The notes under the pieces: model-generated | Databases searched by the model: none | What the model saw: the letters and a program-made list of their open reading frames with translations, nothing else | Told to the model about the DNA's origin: nothing | Origin: Climacteris rufus | Lineage: Eukaryota; Chordata; Aves; Passeriformes; Climacteridae | DNA: 64,000 nucleotides | Direction: 5' to 3' | NCBI GenBank assembly: GCA_013398175.1 | Contig: VZRZ01003209.1 | Span: 266,842 to 330,841 of the forward strand | Part shown: positions 1 through 11,050 of the stretch, in pieces | Layout of the letters: each line of letters opens with the position of its first letter | Numbering within the stretch: position 1 is the first letter of the stretch | Made by a program: the position numbers and the translations under genes

Positions 1-140
1 AGCTGCTGGACGACGCCCTGTGTCTGGGGAAACTGCAAGCTGCAGCCCCGGGGAAACCAGGGTCACTCCCAGAATAACACTGAGTAGCCTCGAGCGGCCC
101 CCGGAGCCAGCGTTACTGCTTACATCGGGAATGCCTTCCT
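1..140. other. GC/CpG-rich fragment cut by the left window edge
   Basis: The first 140 bases are much richer in G+C and CpG than the AT-rich DNA that follows. One plus-strand frame (from base 3) stays open for 24 codons and stops at 75-77. Other frames are also open, including a minus-strand frame across most of the block, so an open frame alone says little. The block could be the end of an LTR or other repeat, or the edge of a GC-rich exon. No motif decides between these, and the sequence to the left is missing. Confidence 0.35.
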
Positions 141-530
141 GGAAGCTACATACTTATGACATATATGAAAAACATTGATGCAAATAAATTCTGCTTCCAC
201 TCCCTTTGTACCCATAGTTAATACACATTTCTGTATTTCTTAGTAAGCATCTGAGTATATGAATCAGTGAAAGGAATGAGGCAACTAACAACAGCTTTAT
301 TCATATCTTACTGCCCACTTGCAGAGACATTTCTCTACCAGTTTTCTTCAGAACCATAAATAATTTGAAGTAATTTAGTTAAAAAGAAAATCCCAAACCA
401 CAAACAAACGAAACCAAACCATGACTTTTCTTAAGAACAGGTTACCAGTCCCTGGAAGATGTAGAAAAATTGTATTGCTAAGTGCTAATCAATGCCTGAG
501 ATCATATCATATCAGGAAGTCGATATGTCA
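141..530. other. AT-rich unique sequence, nothing recognised
   Basis: Non-coding AT-rich sequence with stops in all frames. I see no repeat family, RNA gene or regulatory signature. Confidence 0.5.
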
Positions 531-713
531 AGGGTCAAAGGATGTGATTCGCTCTCTCTACTTGCTCTCATGAGACTCCAACTGGAGTACTGCATCTAGC
601 TTTGGAGTCCTCACCAGAAGAAAAACGTGAACCTTCTGGAGTGGGTTCAGAGGAGAAACAGGAAGAGGATCAGGGGGAGGAGCACCTCTCCCCCCTCTGA
701 CAAAGACAGGCTG
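531..713 (+). mobile_element. CR1 LINE fragment (ORF2 C-terminal region)
   Basis: The stretch carries landmarks of the avian CR1 ORF2 C-terminal coding part in the plus direction: ctggagtactgcatctag, tctggagtgggttcagagg and ggagcacctctc. In intact CR1 these encode the segment running from 'RPHLEYC' to 'VQRRA' and 'LEHLSYEDR'. Here the frame is broken and the piece is truncated at both ends; the normal 3' UTR is absent. It is a dead relic with no function expected. The family was recognised from memory. Confidence 0.8.
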
Positions 714-1989
714 ATACTATTTTTCTACCCCTTCCTTGCTCCTTCCTCCTTTCTTCTTGCATGCCTTTGGTTCATCTGGGTCCATTCCAATATGTTTTCT
801 AACATGCTTTTTAAACTTTGCTTTTTTTTTTCTTAACAGCTCCATGTTACATCTCAGTAGACATGTTGCCTTTTGTACATGTGAGATACTGTTAGATATC
901 CAAGTTCTCTTTGTTTCTTCTAAAACCAAGCCAGTTTTGTGTAGCTCCAGACTGCATTTCTTTAAATGGAATGTGGATAGTTGCTTATAGCAAGGAAGCC
1001 TTGAGTCAAGCCTGTGTCCCATTTCTTCTCATCCCATGCCTCAATCCCCCTGCATCTTGTATCTCCTGATATGAGGACACCTCCTGGTATGAGCTCTCTG
1101 CTCTCACATCAGGCTTATTTTTCTCTATACTGGAACATTATGTCTGAGTCATAAATACCTCATTGTAGAATAATTCCCTGCTGCTGTCATCTCTATATGA
1201 CTATGATCACACCATGCAAACATCAACAAAATTAACAAATCAGCCATAGCTACCCCTGATCAATTAGAAAGAGGATTGTTGCACCTAAACCAAGCAAAAC
1301 AAAGGTGCAGGCAGAGGAAGCCTGACAAGTCCTGAGACTTGCAAAGTCAGTAGAAAGTTTGTGGCCATTGACCAATGACAAAACTCTGTATTAGAGGGCT
1401 ACAGGGTAAAAAAACTAAGGTTGAAGATATTTTTAAAACTCTGTTTGGTTGTATTATTGTAAATAGTCTACTGTGTTGTCATCTAGTAGACCATACTATA
1501 TATTGTCTTTGATTTTTAAGTATTGTGCAATACTTATATAATTAGACTTTAAAATAAAAAATCTATATGTATGTCTTATCCTACTTTGAAGATTCATGAC
1601 TTGCTTTTATTTGGAATTAGGTATCTGTAGTCTAATTAATTTCATACTGAAGAGATAGTAATATATGTTTTGTTGTTTTCTTTTTCTTTATGACATCAGT
1701 AATTGTAGTACTGTGTTTTCCAACCTGATATGTTCTATGGAAATATATTAAAGTAGCATGTTTGTGGAAATTTATGCTCCATTTATCTAATGCTTTACCA
1801 CATACTAACAGTATCCATTTGGAATATTTGTTCTTCTTTGACGGTCTTTTAACATGAATGACTGTTTCAAGTACTCTAAAACATAGTTTCTGTAGGTAAA
1901 TACTGGTGTACTAGTGTCTCAGAGGAGAAACATGGTTTTGCTCTGAAAGAGGAGGCAAGCAAGGGGTTAAGGCTGAGAGCAGGGTAGGG
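714..1989. other. AT-rich non-coding sequence
   Basis: No gene or repeat family recognised. Short open frames on both strands at about 717-1022 overlap each other and carry no recognisable protein. The T-rich stretch near 820-835 is simple sequence. Confidence 0.5.
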
Positions 1990-2914
1990 AGAGCAGTGGC
2001 CTTGCTGCTCACATAATACATCTAGTGACACTAGCCAAGGTAGTTGTGTGACCAAAACACTGCTCAGCTGATACAGGGAGCTATGCTGGGGAAGAGCACC
2101 CCTGAAAGACACCCTGGCCTTTGCCCTCAGCATCTGGGCATCCCCTTCCTGCAGGAAGTCAGTGATAGGGTTGTGCATCTATAGCCAGGGCATGGTGAAG
2201 GTGACTGGAACGGTGGGTCAGGCAGGATAGGGAAAGGCAAATAATCGCAGGGTGTCTGGGTGCAATTGTTACACAAAGCAGGATGGTCTCACAGGTGACA
2301 GACCCTCCGTCATTCTCCCATCTAAGACAACGACTGGTTGGGGTGTGGACTGGGGTGGAGTGAAGTCCTAGCTCTCTGGGCAAACTGAAAGGTCACTAAA
2401 CTGTGAGATACCCCCACAACTGTGGAGCAATAGTTTACATGCTATTCTCACCTGGGACAATGGAAGAGTACACATCTATACTGTCAGGCAGGGCTCTAGT
2501 GCCTACACCTCCAGCTACGCCTCTTTCCAGTGGTCACAGCAGGGTTTGCTGGGGCAGGTATCCATGTGATGGCCATTTATGCCAGAATAAAAGCACACTC
2601 CGTCTGTGGTCTTGATCTCCTGCCTAAGTGGGCCCCCATTATGATTGGAGGAAGGTAGTACAGAGCTCATGGTGTTTGGAATGCTCTCTTGATACTCTGG
2701 CAGGCATCTTTCCAGGGTGGAGTCTTGTGCCTGAGAGCCACCCTATAAAGACGCTTACCCGGTGCTCTCGAGGTAGCTTTAGCATCCTTTACGCGAGCGA
2801 AATCCCTGCCGGGATGAGTTGCAATGGTTTTACAACTCTCCCAAAGTACAGAGTTCTAGCTACCACAGATGACCTATTTCTGCTGGCTCCTCTAGAAATG
2901 AGAGTTATCCCAGG
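1990..2914. other. GC-richer block of unknown identity, possibly old retroviral insertion
   Basis: The sequence is clearly richer in G+C than its surroundings and keeps a few CpG pairs (for example tttacgcgagcgaaatccc near 2788). It holds an AATAAA (2586-2591) followed by a GT/TC-rich stretch, as at a polyadenylation site, and a TATAAAG-like box near 2744. Several short frames are open on both strands but none matches a protein I know. With the adjoining block 2915-3575 it may be one insertion. I cannot name the family. A degraded LTR retroelement is the likeliest explanation, but an untranslated exon is not excluded. Confidence 0.3.
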
Positions 2915-3575
2915 TGTGATGTTCTAGCGTCCATGAGAATGAAAGGCTACACAGAGGGCTCTTCTCTGGGATAATAGCCTTTTTATTATAAATCCAGTGT
3001 TGTGTTGTGAGGGTCCAGGGAGGAAGTCCAGAGACATCCAGGTGGCTAGAGTAACCCAGAAGAAAGAGACGGAGCGGAAGCTCTGCAGGGGTCTTAAAGG
3101 GCGGTGGGACCAGGGGACCACCCACTGGAAAGATGCATGGTTCGAAGTGACCAGTGGAGGGGAGAGCTCCCCAGGACATAGCCATATGTGGGACCTAAGG
3201 TATGGATACAGGCAACACAAAAGAAATATGAGGTTTCACCACAGCTCAGGTAGAGAGTTCAGGTATTGGAGGGATAAGGTTGAGGGCATTGCCTTGGCTT
3301 TCTTCCCACCAGTCCTGAACTTCCACAGCAGTAGCTTCTGCCAAGTACGCTGCTACAACCATACTCTTCTGTGCTTTGAGGCAGCTTCCACTGCCTCTTG
3401 TTCCCTCTCACACAATGCCTTCCTGGCAGCTGCAGCCCAGATCCCACTGTTGCATCCTAACAGGACTGGGGAGAACAGGGTGCAGGCCCCGAGGGTCAGT
3501 CTCCAACCCAGGCTGAGCCTGCAGAGTCCTCTGGTGACCTCAGGGCTCCAGCTGTGAGCTGAGAGAGAAAAAACA
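2915..3575 (-). mobile_element. Candidate LTR on the minus strand (low certainty)
   Basis: Read on the minus strand this 660-bp block begins TG and ends CA. It has a TTTAAG box near 3094 as a possible weak TATA, and an AATAAA-like signal near 2986 followed by a stretch resembling R/U5. The plus-strand frame 2997-3557 (186 codons) and the minus-strand frames crossing the block are all open because it is stop-poor; none resembles a known protein. No target-site duplication was found, and no primer-binding site follows the CA end. It could instead be an unknown repeat or a GC-rich exon. Confidence 0.3.
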
Positions 3576-3928
3576 ATGATCAGTCTAAAGGGAGAAATGC
3601 ATAAAATAAATTCACATGACAAAAGTGTTTGCAGAGATCCTGATTTTGATGTAAGATGTTTACCTTGGTGGCAGGCAATTTGGAGCATTAAGTTGTGTAA
3701 ACTTTTTATCTTCCAACAATAATTAACTTCTTCAGTTTTTTTCATAACACTTAATCATAGGTTCCTCCTTTTCTATGTTCATTTCAAACCTGAAAAATGT
3801 GTTTACTTCTGTAATGAGTAAGTTGCATGTTTGTATTATATGAATGATACAGTACTATAGTGACTGTATCTCTGTTCATTTAAGTTTAAAAAGAAAACCA
3901 GGTCACAGTGTTAGTCATATTTTTTCGG

Positions 3929-3945
3929 AAAAAAAAAAAAAAAAA
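3929..3945. repeat. Poly(A) run, 17 bases
   Basis: Homopolymer A run seen directly. There is no AATAAA signal or retrocopy immediately before it, so it is treated as simple sequence. Confidence 0.9.
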
Positions 3946-5860
3946 CAGAAGCAACTTTTGACATTAACCAGACATTTTTGATTAATAGGTTGCTGGGGTG
4001 ATTGCGGTGGTTGCAAAGGAGTGCAAAAAATGAATGTCTCATGTCTTTAATTGAACACTTTCAAATAATAAGCAAAATATAACCACTATTTAGCTTTCCT
4101 TTTAATATGAGAGAGATTATGTGTTAATTCTTCTTTATTCTCTCTATCTTATTTTCATTTCCTGTTTTTCACATTTTATTTCATATTGAGTGACATCTGA
4201 ATCCAAGACAACGTGCCATGTTAAAAGAGATTCTGATTTGGAAATATTAATTCAAGTCATAGGCCAGTTGTATTCAAACTTTTCCATTTAATTTTTAAAT
4301 TTTTTTTAGATATATTCTGCCCCATTAGATAATTTACAGTCTTCCCTTTTTAAGTCCTTGATCAAACTATTTTAGAATATGTTTGATATTTAGATCATGT
4401 TAAATTCCATATATTTCCTTAAATACTTAAGAACAGTAGCTGAACACATGCTGAATGGTTTCAATAAAGTAAAATTTAGGATTATTCTAGCACCTATTTA
4501 TATTTGAAAACGAAAGCTGTGAAGTTATTTTTAATCACTTTCCAACATGTTCATGAAAAAGATAGAGCAATTATTATTTAAATTGTGTATTTTTTTTTAA
4601 TTTAGTGTGCTATTAGCAGGAAAAAAACACCTAAATATTACTTGACAAAAGAGAGCACTGGCTCAGTTTTTCTTGCTATTAATATTTCTTTCTCCATGGT
4701 ATTCTAATATTGCAAACATCATATATTCTTAATAGGTTCTTAGATAGTTTGCAGAACTTTGAAAATATCCATTTCCAAGTTTCAAGGCATTTTTATTATA
4801 AGAATCAAGCAGTAGCATACAACAGGATTTGTATCTCATGTGACACACAACTCTACATTCAGTCTTCTGCATTGGTGAATGGGGTTCTGTGTGTCATAGT
4901 TTCAAAGGAACACGTATGTCCTATGAAATCATACCTGTCACCTTGCAGTCTTACTATTACAGATAAAACTAGTTCAGATTACTCAATTATCTCAGTACAT
5001 TGACCAGTAAAATTCCTTTGTGAGGTGTTAGGAGAGATCAAATGGTTTAAAGGGCTTTCAGCATCAACTGTGGCTTTAGGGGGAAAATCCATTTTATTTC
5101 CTCATCCCTATTACATGGAATGCAAGCTAATGTGATAAATTTGCATTCTTCTCCTTTACCTTCCCTTGTATAGAAGAATTCAGGAGAAAGTATCACCAAC
5201 ACAATTAGTTTTCACAACAGTTTTCCTGGCTCTTATTTGTACTCCATAATAGTGGTGGCTTTTTCGCCTTTTTGCATATTCATTCATGTTCTCACTGAAA
5301 TGGCATTGCACTTAATTTACATTGGCTAATCAGAAGATTTTCGCAGTTTTGACTACTGTGCATAATACAGGCAAGGTACTTACCATATCTCTACTAAAAA
5401 GCCTGTAGCATGAGTTTAATCATGCTATTAAATTGCTAAGCTTAATTTGAAAATAATTGTTCACAGCAATTAAGTAAATGCCCCAATTTTATTAACAGAC
5501 TTCCTAATTAGAAAGTACAACATAAAAGTGCTAATGTGGCTTCATTAGGCTTGAATTACTGGTTCTAATACTACTTTTTTACTATCGATACAATTTCTCT
5601 CTGCAGTAGAATATCAGCCTAATAACTGATACTAGATTAATAACAAATTTCCTGTTTCACTACATTCATATGTCCTAGCCATATGTGCAATGTTTTATTA
5701 CAAAGGAGACTCAACTCTATGTTTTAAAGTTTAAATATAGTTAAAATTTAAAGAAATCTGAGCTATAGCAATATCTGATAAAATGTGTAGGAGTTAAACG
5801 CTTTGAAGAGTAATACAAATGTTTTTCAAAATTTAATGTCCCACTTTTTATATAAGAAAC

Positions 5861-5888
5861 TATATATGTATATATATATATATATATA
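5861..5888. repeat. (TA)n microsatellite
   Basis: TA dinucleotide tract of about 14 units with one TG interruption, seen directly. Length polymorphism is likely. Confidence 0.95.
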
Positions 5889-8639
5889 AAAGAAGTAAAT
5901 GAGAAGTAAAAATACAGTAAATGGGGCTGCTAATAGGATATAGTAATAATTGAAATAATTATGACAGTGTCACGAGACATCATTATAGATGGCATGTGAG
6001 ATTTCATTAATAGTCTTTAGCTGTCAGAGCTATTGTTTCTTTGGAACACTGAGGAATTTTTTCACTTTTTTACTGTATTAATATAACTGTGTGTAAGAAG
6101 GAAGAAGGATATTTCTATTTCAATCAAGATGGTTCCTTTTCTGCATGTAAAAAAAATCAGTACTGAGTAGCTTCATCATGCCATGGGGCAGAGAAAGGAA
6201 AATGTAAAATACAAAGTTGCATGTAAAAGCAATAAGAAATTTAAAAGATTCTAACAGTATGTAAAAGCAAGAAATAAAATAAATATTTCTTGTTTCTAAG
6301 TTACCTTCAGTCTTTCCCTCAATTTCCTTTATTATTTCTCACACCACCTCTTGCATAAAATATAAGGATGACTAAAAATATGTTAGCAAAAAAAAAAATA
6401 ATTTTCATGTATATCTTGTGAAATCCAGCCAGCTGTCTCATGTGCTCATCATTAGTAGATAAATGTAGCATTGACAACATTTATGTAATTATGGATTTTA
6501 ATATTTGTAAAAATATGCATATAATTAGAGTTTGGGATTTTTTTCGTTTTGTATTGAAACATCTTGTCTCATTCAGGCATGTGTATATATATACAAATGG
6601 TAAATAAACAAACAAAGAATAATTTTGATGTACTACTCTTCATCTAAAAATACAAAATCCTGATTATATGTATGAAATATTGCTAGGGAGAAAAAGTTAC
6701 AAATACGTAGAATTATTGCAAATAGACCATGGGTGCGCATCTCATGGATCAAGAGGAGATCAAGACAATTTTCCATATTGAAAGACAGAACCAAACTTCT
6801 TGGTACTGAAAGACAATAGAGCAAAGAATAAATATCTTGATCTGGATTGTTTTCCCATGTTATTCAGCCTTTCTGTGTTTTTGCGAGGACCAGTGTAAGC
6901 TTGCACCCAGGCAATATTTATGAGAACAATGAAGTCTGTATTCACTTTTTTAAAATACTAACACAGTTAGTTACATGTGTGTATACATTTATATATACTT
7001 GCAGAAATAATTTTACCCAGGCTCAACAAAGGCTATCCTTATTTCTTTCCTGATTGTCACAACTCAGCAAAGACCTTCAGAATTTATTGTTGCATTCTCT
7101 ATGTTGGTCCACTGTATTTAGCCAGATTTTTTTTTTTTTAAAGATCACTAAATGTAATTGGCTTCCACATTAAAGAATGTCCTGTCTAGTCAGAAGCTGA
7201 ATTTATATAAGGACTATTTTTAACCATAGTTTAGTCAGATGTGATTCCAGCTTCCAGAAATGCCAAACTAACATTGATTTTAATTAATTATCATAATGTT
7301 AATCAATTTATTCTTCTCTCTTCTAGGCTAGACCAAGGAAAAAAACACAACAAATACTAAATCAAGTTTTTGATACTGCAGTCCATTTTCTGTTCCATAT
7401 AAGAGCGAAAACAGAAAGCTGCACAATTTATTCCTCTTACATTCTTGATCTTTAACAGCCTTTGACCTTTCTGGAGGTCCTAGAGTGTTTCTATTCTTTT
7501 GTCTCTGTTTGCAGGTATCCACATCATGCAAGAAATTTCTTTTAGAAGTCTATCAGCCAGAGTTTTGTTTTATCCATGTATGTGTTGAAATTTTTATATC
7601 ATGACATAAAAGATATGATAATTAGCATAGCTGAAATTGACTTTTAGTCCCCATGTTTGTGCATTTTCATCTACTTACTCATTATTTCCTTGTCTTGAAT
7701 CTGTGAAGATATAGGTCTTACTGTGTCTCTTTAGTCGGTTTGTGATTGCAGGTAAGATTCCATGTAAACAGACACCCCTACAGTAAGCCCTTCAGTGAAC
7801 CCTGTGGAATTAAAATTACAGCTTTTATCTTTCCTTTAGACAGTTTGCAAAGTTTTCTCCCTTCTTTTTTTACCCCTGAGCCATACATTGTTCCTGACAT
7901 GTTTAACATCAGTTGTGTAAGGGGGAAGTTTCAGAATCAGGTCTTATATCTGTGTACATGCACTCACACATTGAGTTTAAATTGCTTTGTTTTCAGTATT
8001 CATTGATAATTCAGCCAAGGTAAGAAATTCCAAGATAAAGAAAGGGAAATAACAAAATAAGCCAGATGTTACTTCCATTTTGAATGGGAAATGTAGAGTT
8101 TAATATTTTCCTCTGTTTATGAATAAAAAAGAAAGAAAAGAAAGAAGCTTTTTTTGAAAAATTATACTAATATGATATTACATAATGTTTAAATATATAT
8201 TCATAGGAAGTGGATAAGAATGTAATCAACTTTTACTTATTTACTTATTATTGGATTTCAATTTGGATATCAGAAAGATATTTTATGATTACCATTTTTT
8301 ATGGTATGTGTCATCTGTCTTATAGAGAGTTCTTTTTCTTTTTTGTCATTGAAATCTGGTATTTTTAAATGAGAAATTTTGAATGGAAGGACACCATAAT
8401 AATCTTTTGGCAAGTTACAAAGCTGATAACTTCAAAGTTTTCTTCGGAATACATATAAAAACTACATTAAAAATATGGGGGGTCCTCCCAGGGAAATCAG
8501 TGAAAAGCCATTAAACATGAAAGTGTTTTCTCCAGCAGGGGGGAAATTTACATATGCTTACACGTTATGTTGACAGTCAGTCAGCTCTCTTGGTCTTTTT
8601 TTCTCTCACATAATGATATCCTCCGTTAAATTCCTCCAA

Positions 8640-8907
8640 GTAGGTCCCTAGACAGGCCAAAGTCTGCTCTCATGGAATCTAGAATTGTGATCCTGCTTTT
8701 TGTTCCCTTCTCTTGGGAAACTTCAGCATCTCACTATTGTCAAGACTGTCCCTGACCTTCACATCCCCAGCCAGTTCTTTCTTGTTTGTAAGTATCAGAT
8801 CCAGCAGAGTGTCTTTATTTATCAACTTTTCAGTCAGCTATGTCAGAATGTCCTCATCATGTATGGATTGTCCTCTGCTGTGTTGTCCCTTCAACTGATC
8901 CTGGAGC
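8640..8907 (-). mobile_element. CR1 LINE fragment (ORF2 endonuclease region), minus strand
   Basis: On the plus strand this reads as the reverse complement of the late endonuclease part of avian CR1 ORF2. Landmarks are ggtccctagacaggccaaag, gaccttcacatccccagcc and tgctgtgttgtcccttcaac. Frames are broken by substitutions and small indels. Neither the RT domain nor the 3' UTR is present next to it, so it is an internal relic truncated at both ends. Plus-strand open frames here (8700-8918 and 8713-8898) are antisense shadows of the CR1 and not genes. Confidence 0.75.
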
Positions 8908-9144
8908 AACATAGATGATTTGATTTCAGAAGTATGACATATTTTGACAGTCTGACAAAATTTGAGATTTTGTCTTTTTTTTTTCTTTTGATACACCATG
9001 GGAAGCATAATCTGAGCCAGACAGTTATGTGACTTTTCAGTCACATACTTCATCAACAGCTCGGCAGGCAGAAGGTGCTACTTGCAAATCATGACAATCC
9101 AATGTAAAGAAAAAGTATTCAGTGCCACTAAATGGTCATAATAT

Positions 9145-9462
9145 TGTTGCAATGGTGGCAATACAGACACAGCAACACAGCTTGGTCCATAGGGAGCAGA
9201 GAGCAAGCAAGCCCCATTTATTGTCCTATTCTCATCTTATACATTAGGAACCCAGGTAGATGATTTGCTAAGATCCAACCACCCCCCGGTGTGGTTGGCT
9301 GGGTTCTACACCACCCAATTCAAAACATATCATGCCTAGACCCACAACAGCTGTGGAAAAATGACAGGTGTTAGCCCTGCTTATCTTATTGTTTTTCACA
9401 ACTTACATGAGAAAGAAAACGTTCCCACAAGCAGCCCCAGGCAGCAGCTCCTGGCTGCTACA
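9145..9462 (-). mobile_element. Solo LTR, 318 bp, ERV class II (ERVK)-like, minus strand
   Basis: On the minus strand the block starts TGTAGCAGCC and ends GCAACA, so it has TG...CA ends. It holds a TATA-like box (9236-9242) and an AATAAA signal (minus strand, 9217-9222) in the expected order, followed by a U5-like tail. The flanks taatat (9139-9144) and caatat (9463-9468) agree in 5 of 6 positions, fitting a 6-bp target duplication with one substitution. Six-base duplications are typical of ERVK-type integrases. No internal retroviral sequence adjoins it, so it is probably a solo LTR left by recombination. The open frame 9361-9585 is not a gene. Confidence 0.65.
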
Positions 9463-10936
9463 CAATATGAAACAGTTCATGAGAACATATTAATTATGGC
9501 ATCTTCAGTTGCCTTCACATTGCAAATTACTATTGCACTATCAAACAGTTTCTACAGTAGCTTCAGTAGATATTCTAGTAACTGACATGCCAAGTATCAC
9601 TAGTAGCAGGATGTGAAGGACTTGCTCTTCATTGGTCAAATTTCTTTAGATTCAGTGCTACTGGTGTGAGAAGACTGTGTCAGACTTTGGTTTACCAGCA
9701 ATTGCTGTGGAGTGTTAGGATAGCAGACAGCTTACTTGAGAATTTATCTGATGCATCAACAGCTAATCAGTATTAAAATTTCTGTTCCCTATTTACCAGC
9801 ATGCAGAAACATGATTTGACTTTACTATATAGATTAATGAGCCTGAAATGATGAGAGAATATTTACTTTTTTAAAAATGCTGAGGGACACGTTACATAAT
9901 TTGCTGTGCTCAAATTGTGTAGTACTTTGCTCACATAGGTTTCCCAACTATACAGAAAAAAACAGTGGAAATCTGGCTCCTATTGTTTGTCTTCTTCTTT
10001 GGCAATGTCTATACGTAGTGTTTTCTCTGATTATGTATATATTGTGGAACTCATATATTTACATTTACCTGATTCTTTGTTTAGTCCTGTAAGTATTAAT
10101 GGTTGATACTCTGCAGCTTTGGCTGATGAAATCTTACCCAGAACACTAAGCATTGCTGCAAATAGTAATTTAATTAACTGAAAAAAAAGTTTAAAACATG
10201 TATTTGGAAGAAAACATGGCGGCATTCCCATGTACCACACCAGAATTTTCTGTGCAGTCTATACCCTGAATTATAGTTGAATATCATGTTTTCCTCACTA
10301 CCTTCAAGATGAAAGAGTTAATGAAAAATCTGAGATCTCTCTGTAGTTTCTCCATATCCAGAACTTCAGGATAGGCAGCTAGATGTCACCCCCAAAATCC
10401 TACTTGCTCAATTTATGAGTGGTAGTATTCCCATCTTCACGGTAAGGTGCACTGCTGATATTTTTATTTTACATATTAATGAACTTGTGAGCTATGATAC
10501 TTTGCATGTAGGAGGTTTGACTTTGTAAAACTTTAAATAAAATTTTCTTATTACAATTCATCTACATTTTAATAAATTCAGTAAAAAATAAAGTGAATCT
10601 TAAAGGAAAATGTGAATTACTTAAATTATTTAAAACAGAAATTGTTGAAAAAAGGATCACAGCTTAAACTGAACAAGGTTTGAAACCAGTCATTCCTCTA
10701 AACTTTTGTCTTTTTCACTATGTAAATACATATGCGTGGCTTTCTGCATGGTTACTCTTCTAATCTGTAGATTGAGATGCCAGTTCAGAAAGGCTCTAGG
10801 AGGTGAATGATGGACTTCTGGAACTACTGGCTCTTACAGGTCTCTTTTTTGGTAAATGGGGGACAATAATGTTCTTCATTTAGCACTATCACATGCCACT
10901 TCCAATGGTTTGTTATCCAATGGTAATTTAAACAAG

Positions 10937-11050
10937 TTGTTTTAATTGGTTTTGGTTGTTTGATTGGTTGTTTGATTGGGTTTTTTTTGTTTTTTGGGGG
11001 TTTTTTTGTTTATTTGTTTGTTTGTGGTTTTTTGTTTGTTTGTTTGTTTT
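10937..11050. repeat. T-rich / (GTTT)n simple repeat
   Basis: Directly visible low-complexity tract built from GTTT and TTGTTTGATTGG-type units, including a tandem 12-bp unit near 10956-10979 and several GTTT units near the end. Confidence 0.9.

Larger units (their letters stand above)
3576..8639. other. AT-rich non-coding sequence with simple repeats
   Basis: Five kilobases of AT-rich DNA with dense stops. It contains an A run (3929-3945) and a TA dinucleotide tract (5861-5888). 5280-5560 has many TAATTA/ATTA-type motifs and is a candidate conserved non-coding element. No exon, RNA gene or repeat family recognised. Confidence 0.55.

Noticed and set aside
2997..3557. 186-codon plus-strand open frame
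   Set aside because: It lies in a GC-rich, stop-poor block with open frames on the opposite strand as well, and has no recognisable domain.
9026..9047. 8-bp hairpin tatgtgac/gtcacata
   Set aside because: Arms of this length are expected by chance many times in 64 kb.
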